From Candidatus Coprovivens excrementavium (lineage in GTDB: Bacteria; Bacillota_I; Bacilli_A; RF39; UBA660), in NCBI GenBank assembly GCA_944363975.1, contig CALVVU010000003.1:186001-250000 (forward strand): DNA of 64,000 bases. The letters are read 5' to 3'. Positions 28,097 to 36,513 of this stretch are shown here, one piece after another (position 1 is the stretch's first letter; the number at the start of each line of letters is the position of its first letter). The notes under the pieces were generated by a model. That model ran no database searches and was not told where the DNA came from. It saw only the letters and a list, made by a program, of their open reading frames with translations. The translations under genes were made by a program, and so were the position numbers.

Positions 28097-29774
28097 ATTT
28101 TGTTGTTTCTCTTACTTCCATTATTACAGGAAGAATAATAGGGTGACGGCCGGTTAGATTATTGATAAATGGGTGTAGTTCGAGAATTATTTGATTTTTT
28201 AAGTCGGTATAACTATAAGGATTTTCGTTTAAAAATTTATTAATAATTTCAGTTGTTTTCTTTTCAATTTGATTTATTAATTCAGTATTTTCATTTACTA
28301 GAACGAAACCTCTTGTAGTTATATTAGGTTTAATTAGCAGTTTTCTATTTAATGGATTAATATTAATGATTGTTATTAATATTCCGTCACGACTCATAAG
28401 TTTTCGATCTTTAATAACTACGGATCCAACTTCACCAATTCTCGAACCATCAACATAGACATCGCCGGCAGTAACACTTGGTCCACGATGAATACCGTTG
28501 TTGTCAAGGATAAGAGAATCGCCGTTATTCATGATAAAAATATTTTCTTTTTTTATGTCACATGATATAGCTAATTCAGCATGCGATTTTAGCATACGAT
28601 ATTCTCCATGCATTGGCATAAAATATTCTGGTTTAATTAATCTTAACATAAGTTTTAATTCTTCTTGTTTAGCATGTCCTGATGTGTGGATATCACTGAA
28701 TTCAGAATTTGTTATTACTTTAACGCCTTTTAGATATAATTTGTTTATAATTCTGTTTATTCCAGCTGCATTTCCTGGAATTGGATTAGATGAAAATACA
28801 ACTAAGTCATCGGGCATTAGTGATATTTGCTTATGTGTTCCATTAGCAATTCGTGATAGAGCTGCTAGTGGTTCTCCTTGAGATCCAGTGCACAGAATAC
28901 ATATTTCGTTTTTTTTCAAACTTTTAGCTTGGTTGGAATCAATAAATATTGATTTGTCAGTTAATAGACCATTGTTTAGAGCTAAATTAGTTGCAGTTTC
29001 CATACTACGTCCAAAAACAATTATTTTACGATTGTTTTTACGGCATGTTTCAACAATGTGCTTAACACGATATATATTAGAAGCAAATGTAGCTATAATA
29101 ACACGACCATTATAACCATTAACAATATCTGCGAGAGCTTCGTCAACTGAATTCTCTGATTTAGAGAATCCTTCTGATAGAGCATTTGTACTATCACTAA
29201 GTAATAATTTAACACCTTCAGCTCCGATTTTGGCCATCTTATGTAAATCGGCCATAGGTCCAATCGGTGTTAAGTCGAATTTAAAATCACCAGTTGAAAC
29301 AATTGTGCCATTTGGAGTGTGAAGAACTATACCAAAACTATCTGGTATTGAGTGTGTTGTTGCAATAAATTCAATATCAAAATATTTAGTTTTTATATGA
29401 GTATCTGAATTAATTACTTCTAAATTTTTATAACCAATATTGCGGTCTTCTAATTTGTTTTTTATTAAGTCAATAGATGTTTTAGCTCCATAAATGGCGG
29501 GAATATTAACACTTTGTAGAAGGAAAGATATTCCACCAATATGGTCTTCATGTCCATGAGTTATTAATAAACCTTTTATTTTATTTTCGTTTTGTTTTAA
29601 ATATGTTACGTCTTGAATAACATAATCAACACCTAATAAGTCACTTTCTGGGAAAATAACTCCAGCGTCGATAATGAATATTTCATCTTTGTGAGTAAAA
29701 ACATACATGTTTTTACCAACTTCTCCTAAGCCACCTAAAGCAATGACAGACGTAAAGCTGTCTTTATTATTCAT
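28095..29774 (-). CDS. rnjA: Ribonuclease J
   Basis: RNase J is a metallo-beta-lactamase/beta-CASP ribonuclease with 5'-3' exo and endo activity in mRNA decay and rRNA maturation. Visible motifs are the metal site HGHEDHIGG, STGDFKFD, SDSTNA, the beta-CASP segment CTGSQGEPLAALSR and HTSGHA, plus a C-terminal dimerisation domain. 559 aa, full length. The ATG follows GGAAG. Only one RNase J gene is in the window, so J1 versus J2 is not settled; J1 is assumed because the active site is complete. Confidence 0.95.
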   Translation of the reverse strand: MNNKDSFTSVIALGGLGEVGKNMYVFTHKDEIFIIDAGVIFPESDLLGVDYVIQDVTYLKQNENKIKGLLITHGHEDHIGGISFLLQSVNIPAIYGAKTSIDLIKNKLEDRNIGYKNLEVINSDTHIKTKYFDIEFIATTHSIPDSFGIVLHTPNGTIVSTGDFKFDLTPIGPMADLHKMAKIGAEGVKLLLSDSTNALSEGFSKSENSVDEALADIVNGYNGRVIIATFASNIYRVKHIVETCRKNNRKIIVFGRSMETATNLALNNGLLTDKSIFIDSNQAKSLKKNEICILCTGSQGEPLAALSRIANGTHKQISLMPDDLVVFSSNPIPGNAAGINRIINKLYLKGVKVITNSEFSDIHTSGHAKQEELKLMLRLIKPEYFMPMHGEYRMLKSHAELAISCDIKKENIFIMNNGDSLILDNNGIHRGPSVTAGDVYVDGSRIGEVGSVVIKDRKLMSRDGILITIININPLNRKLLIKPNITTRGFVLVNENTELINQIEKKTTEIINKFLNENPYSYTDLKNQIILELHPFINNLTGRHPIILPVIMEVRETTK

Positions 29775-29983
29775 AAAATCTTCCTTTCAAAAAAAATAAA
29801 AAGTATAGTTCTTCGCTAAATGTAATTATATATCAAATGGAATAAAAAGTCTAGTTATATGTTGTAATTTACTATTTGATAAAGTTGATTTATTGATTCT
29901 TAAAAAAAGTTAAAATTATTTATATAGCTCCTTTTTTATGGAAAAATTGCGGAAATTAAGTTATACTATTTGTGGTGATATAA

Positions 29984-31111
29984 ATGGGATTATTTGATAA
30001 ATTAAAAAGTTTAATTAGTAAAAAAGAACAACTAAAGGAAGAAGTTAAAGAAGAATTTAATGTTGATGAAGTATCCGAGATTGATATTGACGATAATAAA
30101 GAAGATGTTGAAGTAGATGAGTCTACTTTAGAAGATGATGCTGAGTGGATTGAATTTGTAAATAAGCAAAAAAAGGTTCAAGTAGCTCAAGATATAGATA
30201 CTTATGATAAAGGATTAGAAAAAACTAGAAAAGAGTTTGTTTCAAAATTATCAATGTTAGGAATAAAATATACTAAGATAGATGAAAATTATTTTGAAGA
30301 ATTAGAAGAACTTTTAATAAATGCTGATGTAGGTGTAAATACTGTAATGTCATTTATGGATCGTTTGAGAGAACGTGTTAAAAAGGAAAAAATAACTAGT
30401 ACTGAGTATTTAAACGAAGTTATTGTTGATGAATTGTTTATTATTTATGTTGATAATGATTACTTATCAGATAAAATTAATATTGCTGAAGAGGGACCAA
30501 CGGTTATTTTGATGGTTGGTGTTAATGGCGTTGGTAAAACGACAACTATTGCTAAATTAGCTCATAAATATATAAGTGAAGGTAAAAAGGTTATGATGAT
30601 AGCTGGTGATACTTTTAGAGCTGGAGCTGTTAAGCAATTAGAAGAGTGGGCATCAAGAACAGGTTCTTTATTTTATGGTAAAGAAAATATTGATCCGGCT
30701 GGAGTAATTTTTGATGGATTAGTTAAAGCTAAAGAAGAAAATGTTGATATTGTACTTATTGATACTGCTGGACGTCTGCAAAATAAAGTTAATTTAATGA
30801 AAGAACTTGAAAAAGTTAATAAGGTTATTGGAAAACAAATTCCTAATGCACCTCATGAAACATTGCTCGTTATTGATGCAACAACAGGACAAAATGGAAT
30901 AAGCCAGGCCAAAGCTTTTAAAGAAATTACTAATATTACAGGTATTGTTTTAACTAAGTTGGATGGGACAGCTAAGGGAGGAATTGTCTTAGCTATTAAA
31001 GAGGAGATTAAGATTCCAGTTAAATTTATTGGTTTAGGAGAAAAGATGACTGATTTAAAAACTTTCGATATAGAAAATTATATTTATGGTTTGTTTAAGG
31101 ATATGATGTAG
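29984..31111 (+). CDS. ftsY: Signal recognition particle receptor FtsY
   Basis: FtsY is the membrane-associated SRP receptor GTPase. An acidic N-terminal A-domain (~15-55, Glu/Asp-rich) precedes the N domain and the G domain: GVNGVGKTTTIAKLA, DTFRAGAVKQL, DTAGRLQNKVNLM and TKLDGTAKGG, ending in the ERXDL-like GEKMTDLKTFD. 375 aa. A TATACT box at 29962-29967 lies shortly before the GGTGAT ribosome site. ylxM follows with no gap, the conserved ftsY-ylxM-ffh order. Confidence 0.96.
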   Translation: MGLFDKLKSLISKKEQLKEEVKEEFNVDEVSEIDIDDNKEDVEVDESTLEDDAEWIEFVNKQKKVQVAQDIDTYDKGLEKTRKEFVSKLSMLGIKYTKIDENYFEELEELLINADVGVNTVMSFMDRLRERVKKEKITSTEYLNEVIVDELFIIYVDNDYLSDKINIAEEGPTVILMVGVNGVGKTTTIAKLAHKYISEGKKVMMIAGDTFRAGAVKQLEEWASRTGSLFYGKENIDPAGVIFDGLVKAKEENVDIVLIDTAGRLQNKVNLMKELEKVNKVIGKQIPNAPHETLLVIDATTGQNGISQAKAFKEITNITGIVLTKLDGTAKGGIVLAIKEEIKIPVKFIGLGEKMTDLKTFDIENYIYGLFKDMM

Positions 31112-31411
31112 GTGGAAGAGTTTATTTATTATAATAGTCTTTTTGATATATATGGTTCTTTGTTAACTGAAAAAGAATGTTTAACGTTTAAGGATTATTA
31201 TCATGAAGATTTATCATTGGCAGAAATTGCCTTAGAAAAAAATGTCAGTCGTAGTGCAGTTTATAAGACTTTAAAAAATGTTATTGATAAACTTAATTAT
31301 TATGAAGAGAGATTACATGTTTATCAAAACAATGAAAAGTTACAAAATTTATTAAAAATAAATAATCTTAGTGATATAAAAAAAATTATAAGAGAAATAT
31401 TAGATGAGTAA
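31112..31411 (+). CDS. ylxM: YlxM/UPF0122 HTH protein
   Basis: This is a small DNA-binding-like protein of the UPF0122 family linked to the SRP pathway. The sigma-70 region-4-like HTH is visible (LSLAEIALEKNVSRSAVYKTLK), followed by a coiled helix. 99 aa. It starts with GTG directly after the ftsY TAG, so translation is coupled. ffh does not follow directly; a terminator and tmk intervene. Confidence 0.9.
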   Translation: MEEFIYYNSLFDIYGSLLTEKECLTFKDYYHEDLSLAEIALEKNVSRSAVYKTLKNVIDKLNYYEERLHVYQNNEKLQNLLKINNLSDIKKIIREILDE

Positions 31412-31426
31412 TATTTCTCTTTTTTT
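31391..31426 (+). terminator. Intrinsic terminator of ftsY-ylxM
   Basis: AGAGAAATATT (31391-31401) pairs with AATATTTCTCT (31410-31420), then a T tract. The stem includes the last ylxM codons. Confidence 0.9.
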
Positions 31427-31503
31427 GTTAGTAAAGTGTAATTTTTACACTTTTAATATTAATAAATTTGTGTTATTATAATTTTATAAGGTAGGTAGAG
31501 TTT

Positions 31504-32184
31504 ATGAGAGGTAAAATAATTGTTATTGAAGGAACAGATTGTTCAGGAAAAGAAACTCAAACTAGTTTACTAGTTCAAAGAATGCGTCGTGAAGGAAGAA
31601 AAATTGAAAGATTAAGTTTTCCTGATTATGATTCACCAACTGGAAAAATTGTCGGTGGACCATACTTAGGAAAAAAATATATTTGCGATGGCTTTTTTCC
31701 TGAAGGAGCATCAAATGTTGATCCTAAGGTAGCTTCTTTATATTATGCTGCTGATAGGCGTTATCATCGTCAGCAAATTATAGATTTATTAGATCAGGGA
31801 ATTGATGTTGTATTAGATCGTTATGTAGAGAGTAATATGGGGCATCAAGGTGGAAAAATATTTGATAAAGAAGAGAGACTAAAATTATATGAAGATCTTG
31901 CAAATTTAGAATATGGTTTTTTAGAATTACCGAAGCCTGATTTGACTATTTTCTTATATGTACCTTATAAAAAAGTAGCTGAATTAAAAAGAGGAAGAGT
32001 AGAACCGGCTGATCAACATGAATCTAATCCTTTACATATTAGAAATGCTGAACATGCTTATTTAGAGTTAGCTGAGTTACATAACTATAAAAAAATAGAT
32101 TGTGTTGATAAAAAAGGGAAACTTAAAGACATAGAAGAAGTTCAAGAACAAGTTTATGAAATAGTAAAAAAGGAGTTGAGTTAG
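31504..32184 (+). CDS. tmk: Thymidylate kinase
   Basis: This is a dTMP kinase-family P-loop enzyme (dTMP to dTDP). The P-loop is EGTDCSGKETQT rather than the usual bacterial form with DGAGKTTQ, the DR(Y/H) motif is LDRYVESNMGHQ, and a YYAADRRYH helix binds the nucleotide. 226 aa. A TATAAT box at 31477-31482 lies upstream. Its place between ylxM and ffh is unusual, since tmk normally sits near holB. The unusual P-loop suggests a divergent or acquired dTMP/deoxynucleoside kinase; dTMP specificity is inferred from the overall family resemblance. Confidence 0.82.
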   Translation: MRGKIIVIEGTDCSGKETQTSLLVQRMRREGRKIERLSFPDYDSPTGKIVGGPYLGKKYICDGFFPEGASNVDPKVASLYYAADRRYHRQQIIDLLDQGIDVVLDRYVESNMGHQGGKIFDKEERLKLYEDLANLEYGFLELPKPDLTIFLYVPYKKVAELKRGRVEPADQHESNPLHIRNAEHAYLELAELHNYKKIDCVDKKGKLKDIEEVQEQVYEIVKKELS

Positions 32185-32213
32185 AACAACGAATTTTATA
32201 TCGTTGTTTTTTT
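32185..32213 (+). terminator. Intrinsic terminator of tmk
   Basis: AACAACGA (32185-32192) pairs with TCGTTGTT (32201-32208), followed by T's. Confidence 0.88.
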
Positions 32214-32579
32214 ATGATATAATTTTTATAGATTATAAGAATTAATGTGCAAGTGTTAAGAGATAATGGGTAAGTTGATTTAAATAAATTTTTCTATACT
32301 AATTATTATATTAAAGGAGCAGATTTATTAAAAATTATTCCTTTAGAGCAATTTAGAAATAGAAATATATTCTGATTTGATTTTTTGGTAATGGTATGAT
32401 AATAGTTGATAATACTTATATGAGTAAAATATTATTATTTTTTTAATGGAGTAGATGTAGAAAAGTATAGGAATTAATGAAAAAGTCATTTGATCTAAAA
32501 TTAGCAATGGTAAGACAAAATGGTAGAATATATATTTTTAAGATAAGATGAACTTATATTTTTTATAAAAGAAATATTA
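32214..32579 (+). other. Gene-free stretch with probable coding decay
   Basis: This 366-bp stretch between tmk and ffh opens with a TGATATAAT box (32216-32224), as if a gene once followed. Short open pieces with normal codon flavour appear in different frames, broken by stops: one reading YYIKGADLLKIIPLEQF near 32300-32360, and a 24-codon piece near 32477-32551 containing DLKLAMVRQNGRIYIFK. I cannot name the ancestor. No RNA gene structure is recognised. Confidence 0.4.
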
Positions 32580-32588
32580 TGATATAAT
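32580..32588 (+). promoter_or_regulatory. Extended -10 promoter of ffh
   Basis: TGATATAAT; predicted start near 32595 lies directly before the AGGTGAT ribosome site, giving a leader of about 12 nt. Confidence 0.78.
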
Positions 32589-32606
32589 AGGATTTAGGTG
32601 ATTAAA

Positions 32607-33914
32607 ATGTTTGAATATATGGGAGATAGATTATCAAAAGCAATAAAAAATATTCGTGGTATGGGAAGAATTACTGAAGAGAATATTAGTGAAGCAATGC
32701 GTGAAATTAGAATGGCTTTATTAGAAGCTGATGTTAACTATCAGGTTGTTAAAGAATTCGTAAATAAAGTTAAAGATAAAGCATTGGGTTTAGAGGTTCA
32801 AAAGTCTTTGAAACCAGATGAGCTATTTATTAAAATTGTAAAAGATGAATTAGTTCTTTTATTAGGTGGTGAAGAAGCACCATTGAATTTAGATGGTAAA
32901 CCAGCAATTGTTATGCTTGTTGGGTTACAAGGTAGTGGTAAAACAACTACTTGTGGTAAATTAGCTAATTATTTACGTAAAAAACATGCTAAAAAACCTT
33001 TATTGGTAGCTTGTGATATTTATAGACCAGCTGCTATTGAGCAATTACAAACTGTAGGTAAACAACTTAATATACCTGTTTTTACAGAAGGAAAAATCGA
33101 GGTTAACAAAATCGTTACAGATGCCTTGGAGTATGCTAAAGAAAATGGTAATGACTATGTTATTATTGATACAGCAGGCCGATTACATATTGATGAAGAA
33201 CTTATGAATGAACTTGCTGGTCTAGTTGATTTGTGTCATCCTCAGGAAGTCTTACTTGTAATTGATGCAATGATGGGACAAGATGCCATTAATGTAATAA
33301 AAGGATTTAATGATAAACTTTCTTTAACAGGTTGTATTTTAACTAAGTTAGATGGTGATACTAAAGGTGGTGTTGCCTTATCTGTTCGTCATTTAACGAA
33401 TGTGCCAATTAAATTTGTTGGAGATTCAGAAAAATTAGATGGCTTATCAGCATTTTATCCTGAAAGAATGGCAGAACGTATTTTGGATATGGGGGATGTT
33501 TTATCAATTGCTGAAAAAGTTGAAAGTGTTATATCAGAAGATGAAGCAGAAACTCAAGCTAAGAAGATGATGAGTGGCAAATATGACTTAGAAGACTTTT
33601 TGACTAATTTAAAACAAATAAAAAAAATGGGACCATTGGAAAATATTATTAAGTTATTGCCTCAAGCAAGAAAGATGGGTTTAAATAATATTAATATTAA
33701 TCCTAAAGATATGGCTCATGTTGAAGCTATTATTCTTTCAATGACTCCTTACGAGAGAAAACACCCAGAAATTCTTAAAGCATCTCGTAAACAAAGAATT
33801 AGTAAAGGTTCAGGACGTGATGTTGCTGAAATTAACAGATTACTTAAACAATTTGAAGAAATGAAGAAAATGATAAAAATGATGAGTAGTGGAAATATGA
33901 AATTACCTTTTTAG
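32607..33914 (+). CDS. ffh: Signal recognition particle protein Ffh
   Basis: Ffh binds signal peptides and 4.5S/6S RNA and docks on FtsY. The N domain (RITEENISEAMREIRMALLEADVN) is followed by the G domain with GLQGSGKTTTCGKLA, DIYRPAAIEQL, DTAGRLHIDEELM and TKLDGDTKGG. The C-terminal M domain is Met-rich with the RNA-binding segment SKGSGRDVAEINRLLKQF. The ATG at 32607 aligns with other Ffh starts and follows AGGTGAT; an in-frame GTG at 32598 is part of that site. 435 aa. rpsP, which often follows, is absent. Confidence 0.97.
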   Translation: MFEYMGDRLSKAIKNIRGMGRITEENISEAMREIRMALLEADVNYQVVKEFVNKVKDKALGLEVQKSLKPDELFIKIVKDELVLLLGGEEAPLNLDGKPAIVMLVGLQGSGKTTTCGKLANYLRKKHAKKPLLVACDIYRPAAIEQLQTVGKQLNIPVFTEGKIEVNKIVTDALEYAKENGNDYVIIDTAGRLHIDEELMNELAGLVDLCHPQEVLLVIDAMMGQDAINVIKGFNDKLSLTGCILTKLDGDTKGGVALSVRHLTNVPIKFVGDSEKLDGLSAFYPERMAERILDMGDVLSIAEKVESVISEDEAETQAKKMMSGKYDLEDFLTNLKQIKKMGPLENIIKLLPQARKMGLNNININPKDMAHVEAIILSMTPYERKHPEILKASRKQRISKGSGRDVAEINRLLKQFEEMKKMIKMMSSGNMKLPF

Positions 33915-33943
33915 AAGAATATTTTATAAAAAATATTCTTTTT
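33915..33943 (+). terminator. Intrinsic terminator of ffh
   Basis: AAGAATATTTT (33915-33925) pairs with AAAATATTCTT (33930-33940), followed by a short T run. Confidence 0.75.
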
Positions 33944-33978
33944 AAATAGAAAAATTTATTTTAAAAGAAATATGAATA

Positions 33979-33987
33979 TGATATACT
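33979..33987 (+). promoter_or_regulatory. Extended -10 promoter
   Basis: TGATATACT, with predicted start near 33994 and about 18 nt of leader before the ATG at 34012. Confidence 0.6.
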
Positions 33988-34011
33988 TATTTAAGAATAG
34001 GATGTGCTTGT

Positions 34012-34569
34012 ATGAGTCATGCTAAGAAAATAAGAGTGTTTATTATATTAGGTATAATAGTTGGTATTATGAGTTTGGGAAGTAGCTTAATGGTTTTAAG
34101 TGTTTCTTATTCTTCTTCAGGAACTGCAGAAGTAGAAAACAAAGTTTTTTTAATTGAATTAGATAAGATAACAAATTTATATACTGATGATGAAACTGTT
34201 AAGGTATTGAAAAATCCAAAATTAAAAGATAATATTTTTGAGTATGGTGTTGAATTGCAAAATGTAGGTTCGTCTACACAGTTTCAATTTGACATAAAAA
34301 ATAAAGGTGATATAGCTGGTAAGGTTTCAGAAATAGATATTCAAGGATATAATGATTATAAAGATTATATTGAAATAAAAGTTGATGGAATTGAAGTAGG
34401 AGATATAATAGAACCTGGTAAAGTATTGAAAAAAATTAATGTTTATACGAGTTATAAAAATCCTTATTATGATGAGAATGGGAATTTAAAAGTAATATCT
34501 TTAAATCAAATACAAGTAAAGATAGGCTTTGAGAGTATGAAGGGTGATTTTAATGAAAAAGAAAGTTAA
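34012..34569 (+). CDS. Secreted TasA/camelysin-like beta-sandwich protein
   Basis: This 185-aa protein has an N-terminal membrane/signal helix (~9-31, VFIILGIIVGIMSLGSSLMV). A beta-rich region follows whose pattern (GTAEVENKVFLIELDKI, SSTQFQFDIKNKGDIAGKVSEI, then a basic/tyrosine tail) recalls the SipW-dependent TasA family, in which the late 'DIKNKG' strand is typical. Resemblance is at fold-pattern level only, so the assignment is tentative. It overlaps the next gene by 17 nt, indicating a joint function. No SipW-type signal peptidase is nearby. Confidence 0.6.
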   Translation: MSHAKKIRVFIILGIIVGIMSLGSSLMVLSVSYSSSGTAEVENKVFLIELDKITNLYTDDETVKVLKNPKLKDNIFEYGVELQNVGSSTQFQFDIKNKGDIAGKVSEIDIQGYNDYKDYIEIKVDGIEVGDIIEPGKVLKKINVYTSYKNPYYDENGNLKVISLNQIQVKIGFESMKGDFNEKES

Positions 34570-35680
34570 GGATGAAGAATTTCAAAAAATGAAGAGAGTA
34601 CCTCATAAAAGGAATAAATATGTTGATAAATCATTTCATTTTTATTTTTCTTTTATGTTACGTATTATATTAATGTTTGGTTCAATAGTAGTTATTGGAT
34701 ATTTTTCGTATGTTTGTTTTAGAGATAGCTTTACTGATGGAGAAGATGAAAAAATATCTTATAAAGAAAATGCTGATTTAAAATCAAATGTTATTTATTT
34801 AGATCATAATTTGTTTGAGACTGGGCAATTGATTTCGACAGATTCATATTATTCTGATTATATTGATGATATAAGTTCTGACTTTAGTTATTATTATGAA
34901 TTAGATAAAGAAGTAGATATAAAGTATACATATAATGTTGTTGCCACAACAACTATTAAAGATAAAAATGGCACAATTGTATCAGAGAAAAAAGATAAAA
35001 TAGTCAATGATACGACAAAAGAAGAAGCTGACGTTAAAGAAATAAATATTAATCAAAATGTTAATTTAGATTATGATTCATATAATAATTTAGCTAAATC
35101 ATTTAATCAGCAAATTGAACAATATGGTAATATTACAGGTAATGTTAATTTAAGAATGAATATTTCTATAGAGATTGATTATGATAAGTTTGATAACAAA
35201 ATAGAAAAAGAAACTTATATAGATGTTCCAATTGATCTTTTATCAACTAATGTAACAATAAAAATTGCTAATGATATTTCAAATGAAGATACTTTTGTTG
35301 AACATCATAATCCGCAATTAATTAATAAATTTTCTTTATATTCTGGAATTTCGTTATTAATTATGGATACTATCTTCTTTTTATTAGCTTTAACTTTTAT
35401 ATTTAAAGCAAGACCTAAAAAGAGTAAGTATTGTATATTAAGAGATGGATTGCTTAGAGATTATGGTAAAATTATTGTTAATTCAAAGAAGATTCCTAAA
35501 TTAAGTGATTATAATATAATAGATTGTTATAGTTTTTCTGAACTAATGGATGCTCAGAAGTTACTTGGTAAACCAATTATTTATTATGAAATTGTTAAAA
35601 ATCAAAAATGTATTTTTGTATTAATTGGAGATAATGATATTTATACTTTTACTTTAAAAGAATGTGATATAGACTTTTAA
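34553..35680 (+). CDS. DUF5305-like membrane protein
   Basis: This 375-aa envelope protein has a cytoplasmic basic N terminus, a membrane helix at ~35-58, an extracellular beta-rich domain of about 200 residues (YTYNVVATTTIKDKNGTIV; repeated I-x-I strands), a second helix at ~258-285 and a cytoplasmic domain (CILRDGLLRDYGKIIVNSKK, FSELMDAQKLLGKPIIYYEI). That arrangement and the cytoplasmic 'LGKPI' segment fit DUF5305. The ATG at 34553 follows AGGGTGAT; the in-frame GTG at 34544 is inside that site. It is paired with the TasA-like gene upstream, so it may anchor or assemble it; this is inference. Confidence 0.7.
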   Translation: MKKKVKDEEFQKMKRVPHKRNKYVDKSFHFYFSFMLRIILMFGSIVVIGYFSYVCFRDSFTDGEDEKISYKENADLKSNVIYLDHNLFETGQLISTDSYYSDYIDDISSDFSYYYELDKEVDIKYTYNVVATTTIKDKNGTIVSEKKDKIVNDTTKEEADVKEININQNVNLDYDSYNNLAKSFNQQIEQYGNITGNVNLRMNISIEIDYDKFDNKIEKETYIDVPIDLLSTNVTIKIANDISNEDTFVEHHNPQLINKFSLYSGISLLIMDTIFFLLALTFIFKARPKKSKYCILRDGLLRDYGKIIVNSKKIPKLSDYNIIDCYSFSELMDAQKLLGKPIIYYEIVKNQKCIFVLIGDNDIYTFTLKECDIDF

Positions 35681-35696
35681 AGTAAAAGTTTTTTTG
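35673..35696 (+). terminator. Intrinsic terminator
   Basis: ACTTTTA (35673-35679) pairs with TAAAAGT (35683-35689), then T's; the stem overlaps the stop codon. Confidence 0.8.
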
Positions 35697-35750
35697 TCCT
35701 AAACACTTTTTATAATATTACATATTATAAAGTAGAAAGGATTGTTTAGA

Positions 35751-36044
35751 ATGTTTATAAATAGATGTTATAATAATGCTGAAGATAAAAATGTAGGTCA
35801 AGTAAATTCTAATATGGTTGGAATGAATGGTGGATGTTGTGGTAATATGTGTCCACCAGTAATGGAATGCCCACAAGAAAGAGTTTGCCATACGCAAACT
35901 TGTTATGAAGTTCCTCATATTATTCCAATAAATACTAGAGTTATTAATCATCACGTATATAGACATACTTATCAACCGATGTATACTTGTACAATGGAAG
36001 ATGAAGTATGTAATGTATATGATCAATGTAATGGTAATTTTTAA
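35751..36044 (+). CDS. CotD-like spore coat protein
   Basis: This is a small 97-aa protein rich in Cys (9 or more), His, Met and Asn. Its central part PHIIPINTRVINHHVYRHTY resembles the conserved core of the CotD inner-coat family (PHxxPxHT...NHxxxxHxHxYPH). The Cys-rich flanks (GGCCGNMCPPVMECP and MYTCTMEDEVCNVY) suit disulphide cross-linking in a coat. The ATG at 35751 follows AAAGG. No clear extended -10 precedes it, in keeping with control by a sporulation sigma factor. Together with spoIIGA and sigE it supports spore formation. Confidence 0.7.
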   Translation: MFINRCYNNAEDKNVGQVNSNMVGMNGGCCGNMCPPVMECPQERVCHTQTCYEVPHIIPINTRVINHHVYRHTYQPMYTCTMEDEVCNVYDQCNGNF

Positions 36045-36067
36045 AAAAGATCTTTTGATCTTTTTTT
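36043..36067 (+). terminator. Intrinsic terminator
   Basis: AAAAAAGATC (36043-36052) pairs with GATCTTTTTT (36057-36066). Confidence 0.85.
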
Positions 36068-36068
36068 A

Positions 36069-36077
36069 TGTTATAAT
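36069..36077 (+). promoter_or_regulatory. Extended -10 promoter overlapping the Shine-Dalgarno
   Basis: TGTTATAAT ends only 3 nt before GGAGGTGAT (36081-36089), so a normal start near 36084 would fall inside the ribosome site, and the leader would be about 10 nt. Confidence 0.6.
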
Positions 36078-36093
36078 TTAGGAGGTGATAAAG

Positions 36094-36456
36094 ATGAATG
36101 ATATATTAGCTTGGACTTTTATAAGTGAGTGTGAGATTCCTAAAGATATAGAAAATTTATTAATAACGGGAGAAAAAGCCGTTGCAGCATATAAAACAAT
36201 TAGAGATTGTGCAATTTTCACTAATAAGAGAATTATAATAAGAGATGCGCAAGGAGTTACTGGTAAGAAGATAGAAACATATTCAATTCCTTTTGGAAAT
36301 ATTAATATGTGGTCAACAGAAAATGCGGGAATTGTTGATTTTAATTCGGAAGTTGAGTTATGGACTAGAGCAGGACATTTTAAAATTAATTTATCTAGAG
36401 GGGTTGATGTTAGAAGATTTGATAAATTGATTGCTTATTATGTTTTAAATGAGTAA
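36094..36456 (+). CDS. PH-domain (bPH_1 type) protein
   Basis: This 120-aa single-domain protein matches the bacterial PH-like family of YvbH/YozO type: the core VAAYKTIRDCAIFTNKRIIIRDAQG followed by KKIETYSIPFGNI and a C-terminal helix (RRFDKLIAYYVL). These domains form ring oligomers of unknown function. It has no membrane segment. The ATG at 36094 is fixed by a strong GGAGGTGAT. It forms a single-gene unit. Confidence 0.82.
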   Translation: MNDILAWTFISECEIPKDIENLLITGEKAVAAYKTIRDCAIFTNKRIIIRDAQGVTGKKIETYSIPFGNINMWSTENAGIVDFNSEVELWTRAGHFKINLSRGVDVRRFDKLIAYYVLNE

Positions 36457-36487
36457 TAGAACATCTATTTATTATCTTGTATTTTTA

Positions 36488-36496
36488 TGATATAAT
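36488..36496 (+). promoter_or_regulatory. Extended -10 promoter
   Basis: TGATATAAT, start predicted near 36503 at the AGGTGA ribosome site; leader about 11 nt. Confidence 0.72.
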
Positions 36497-36513
36497 TACG
36501 TAAGGTGAAGTAT

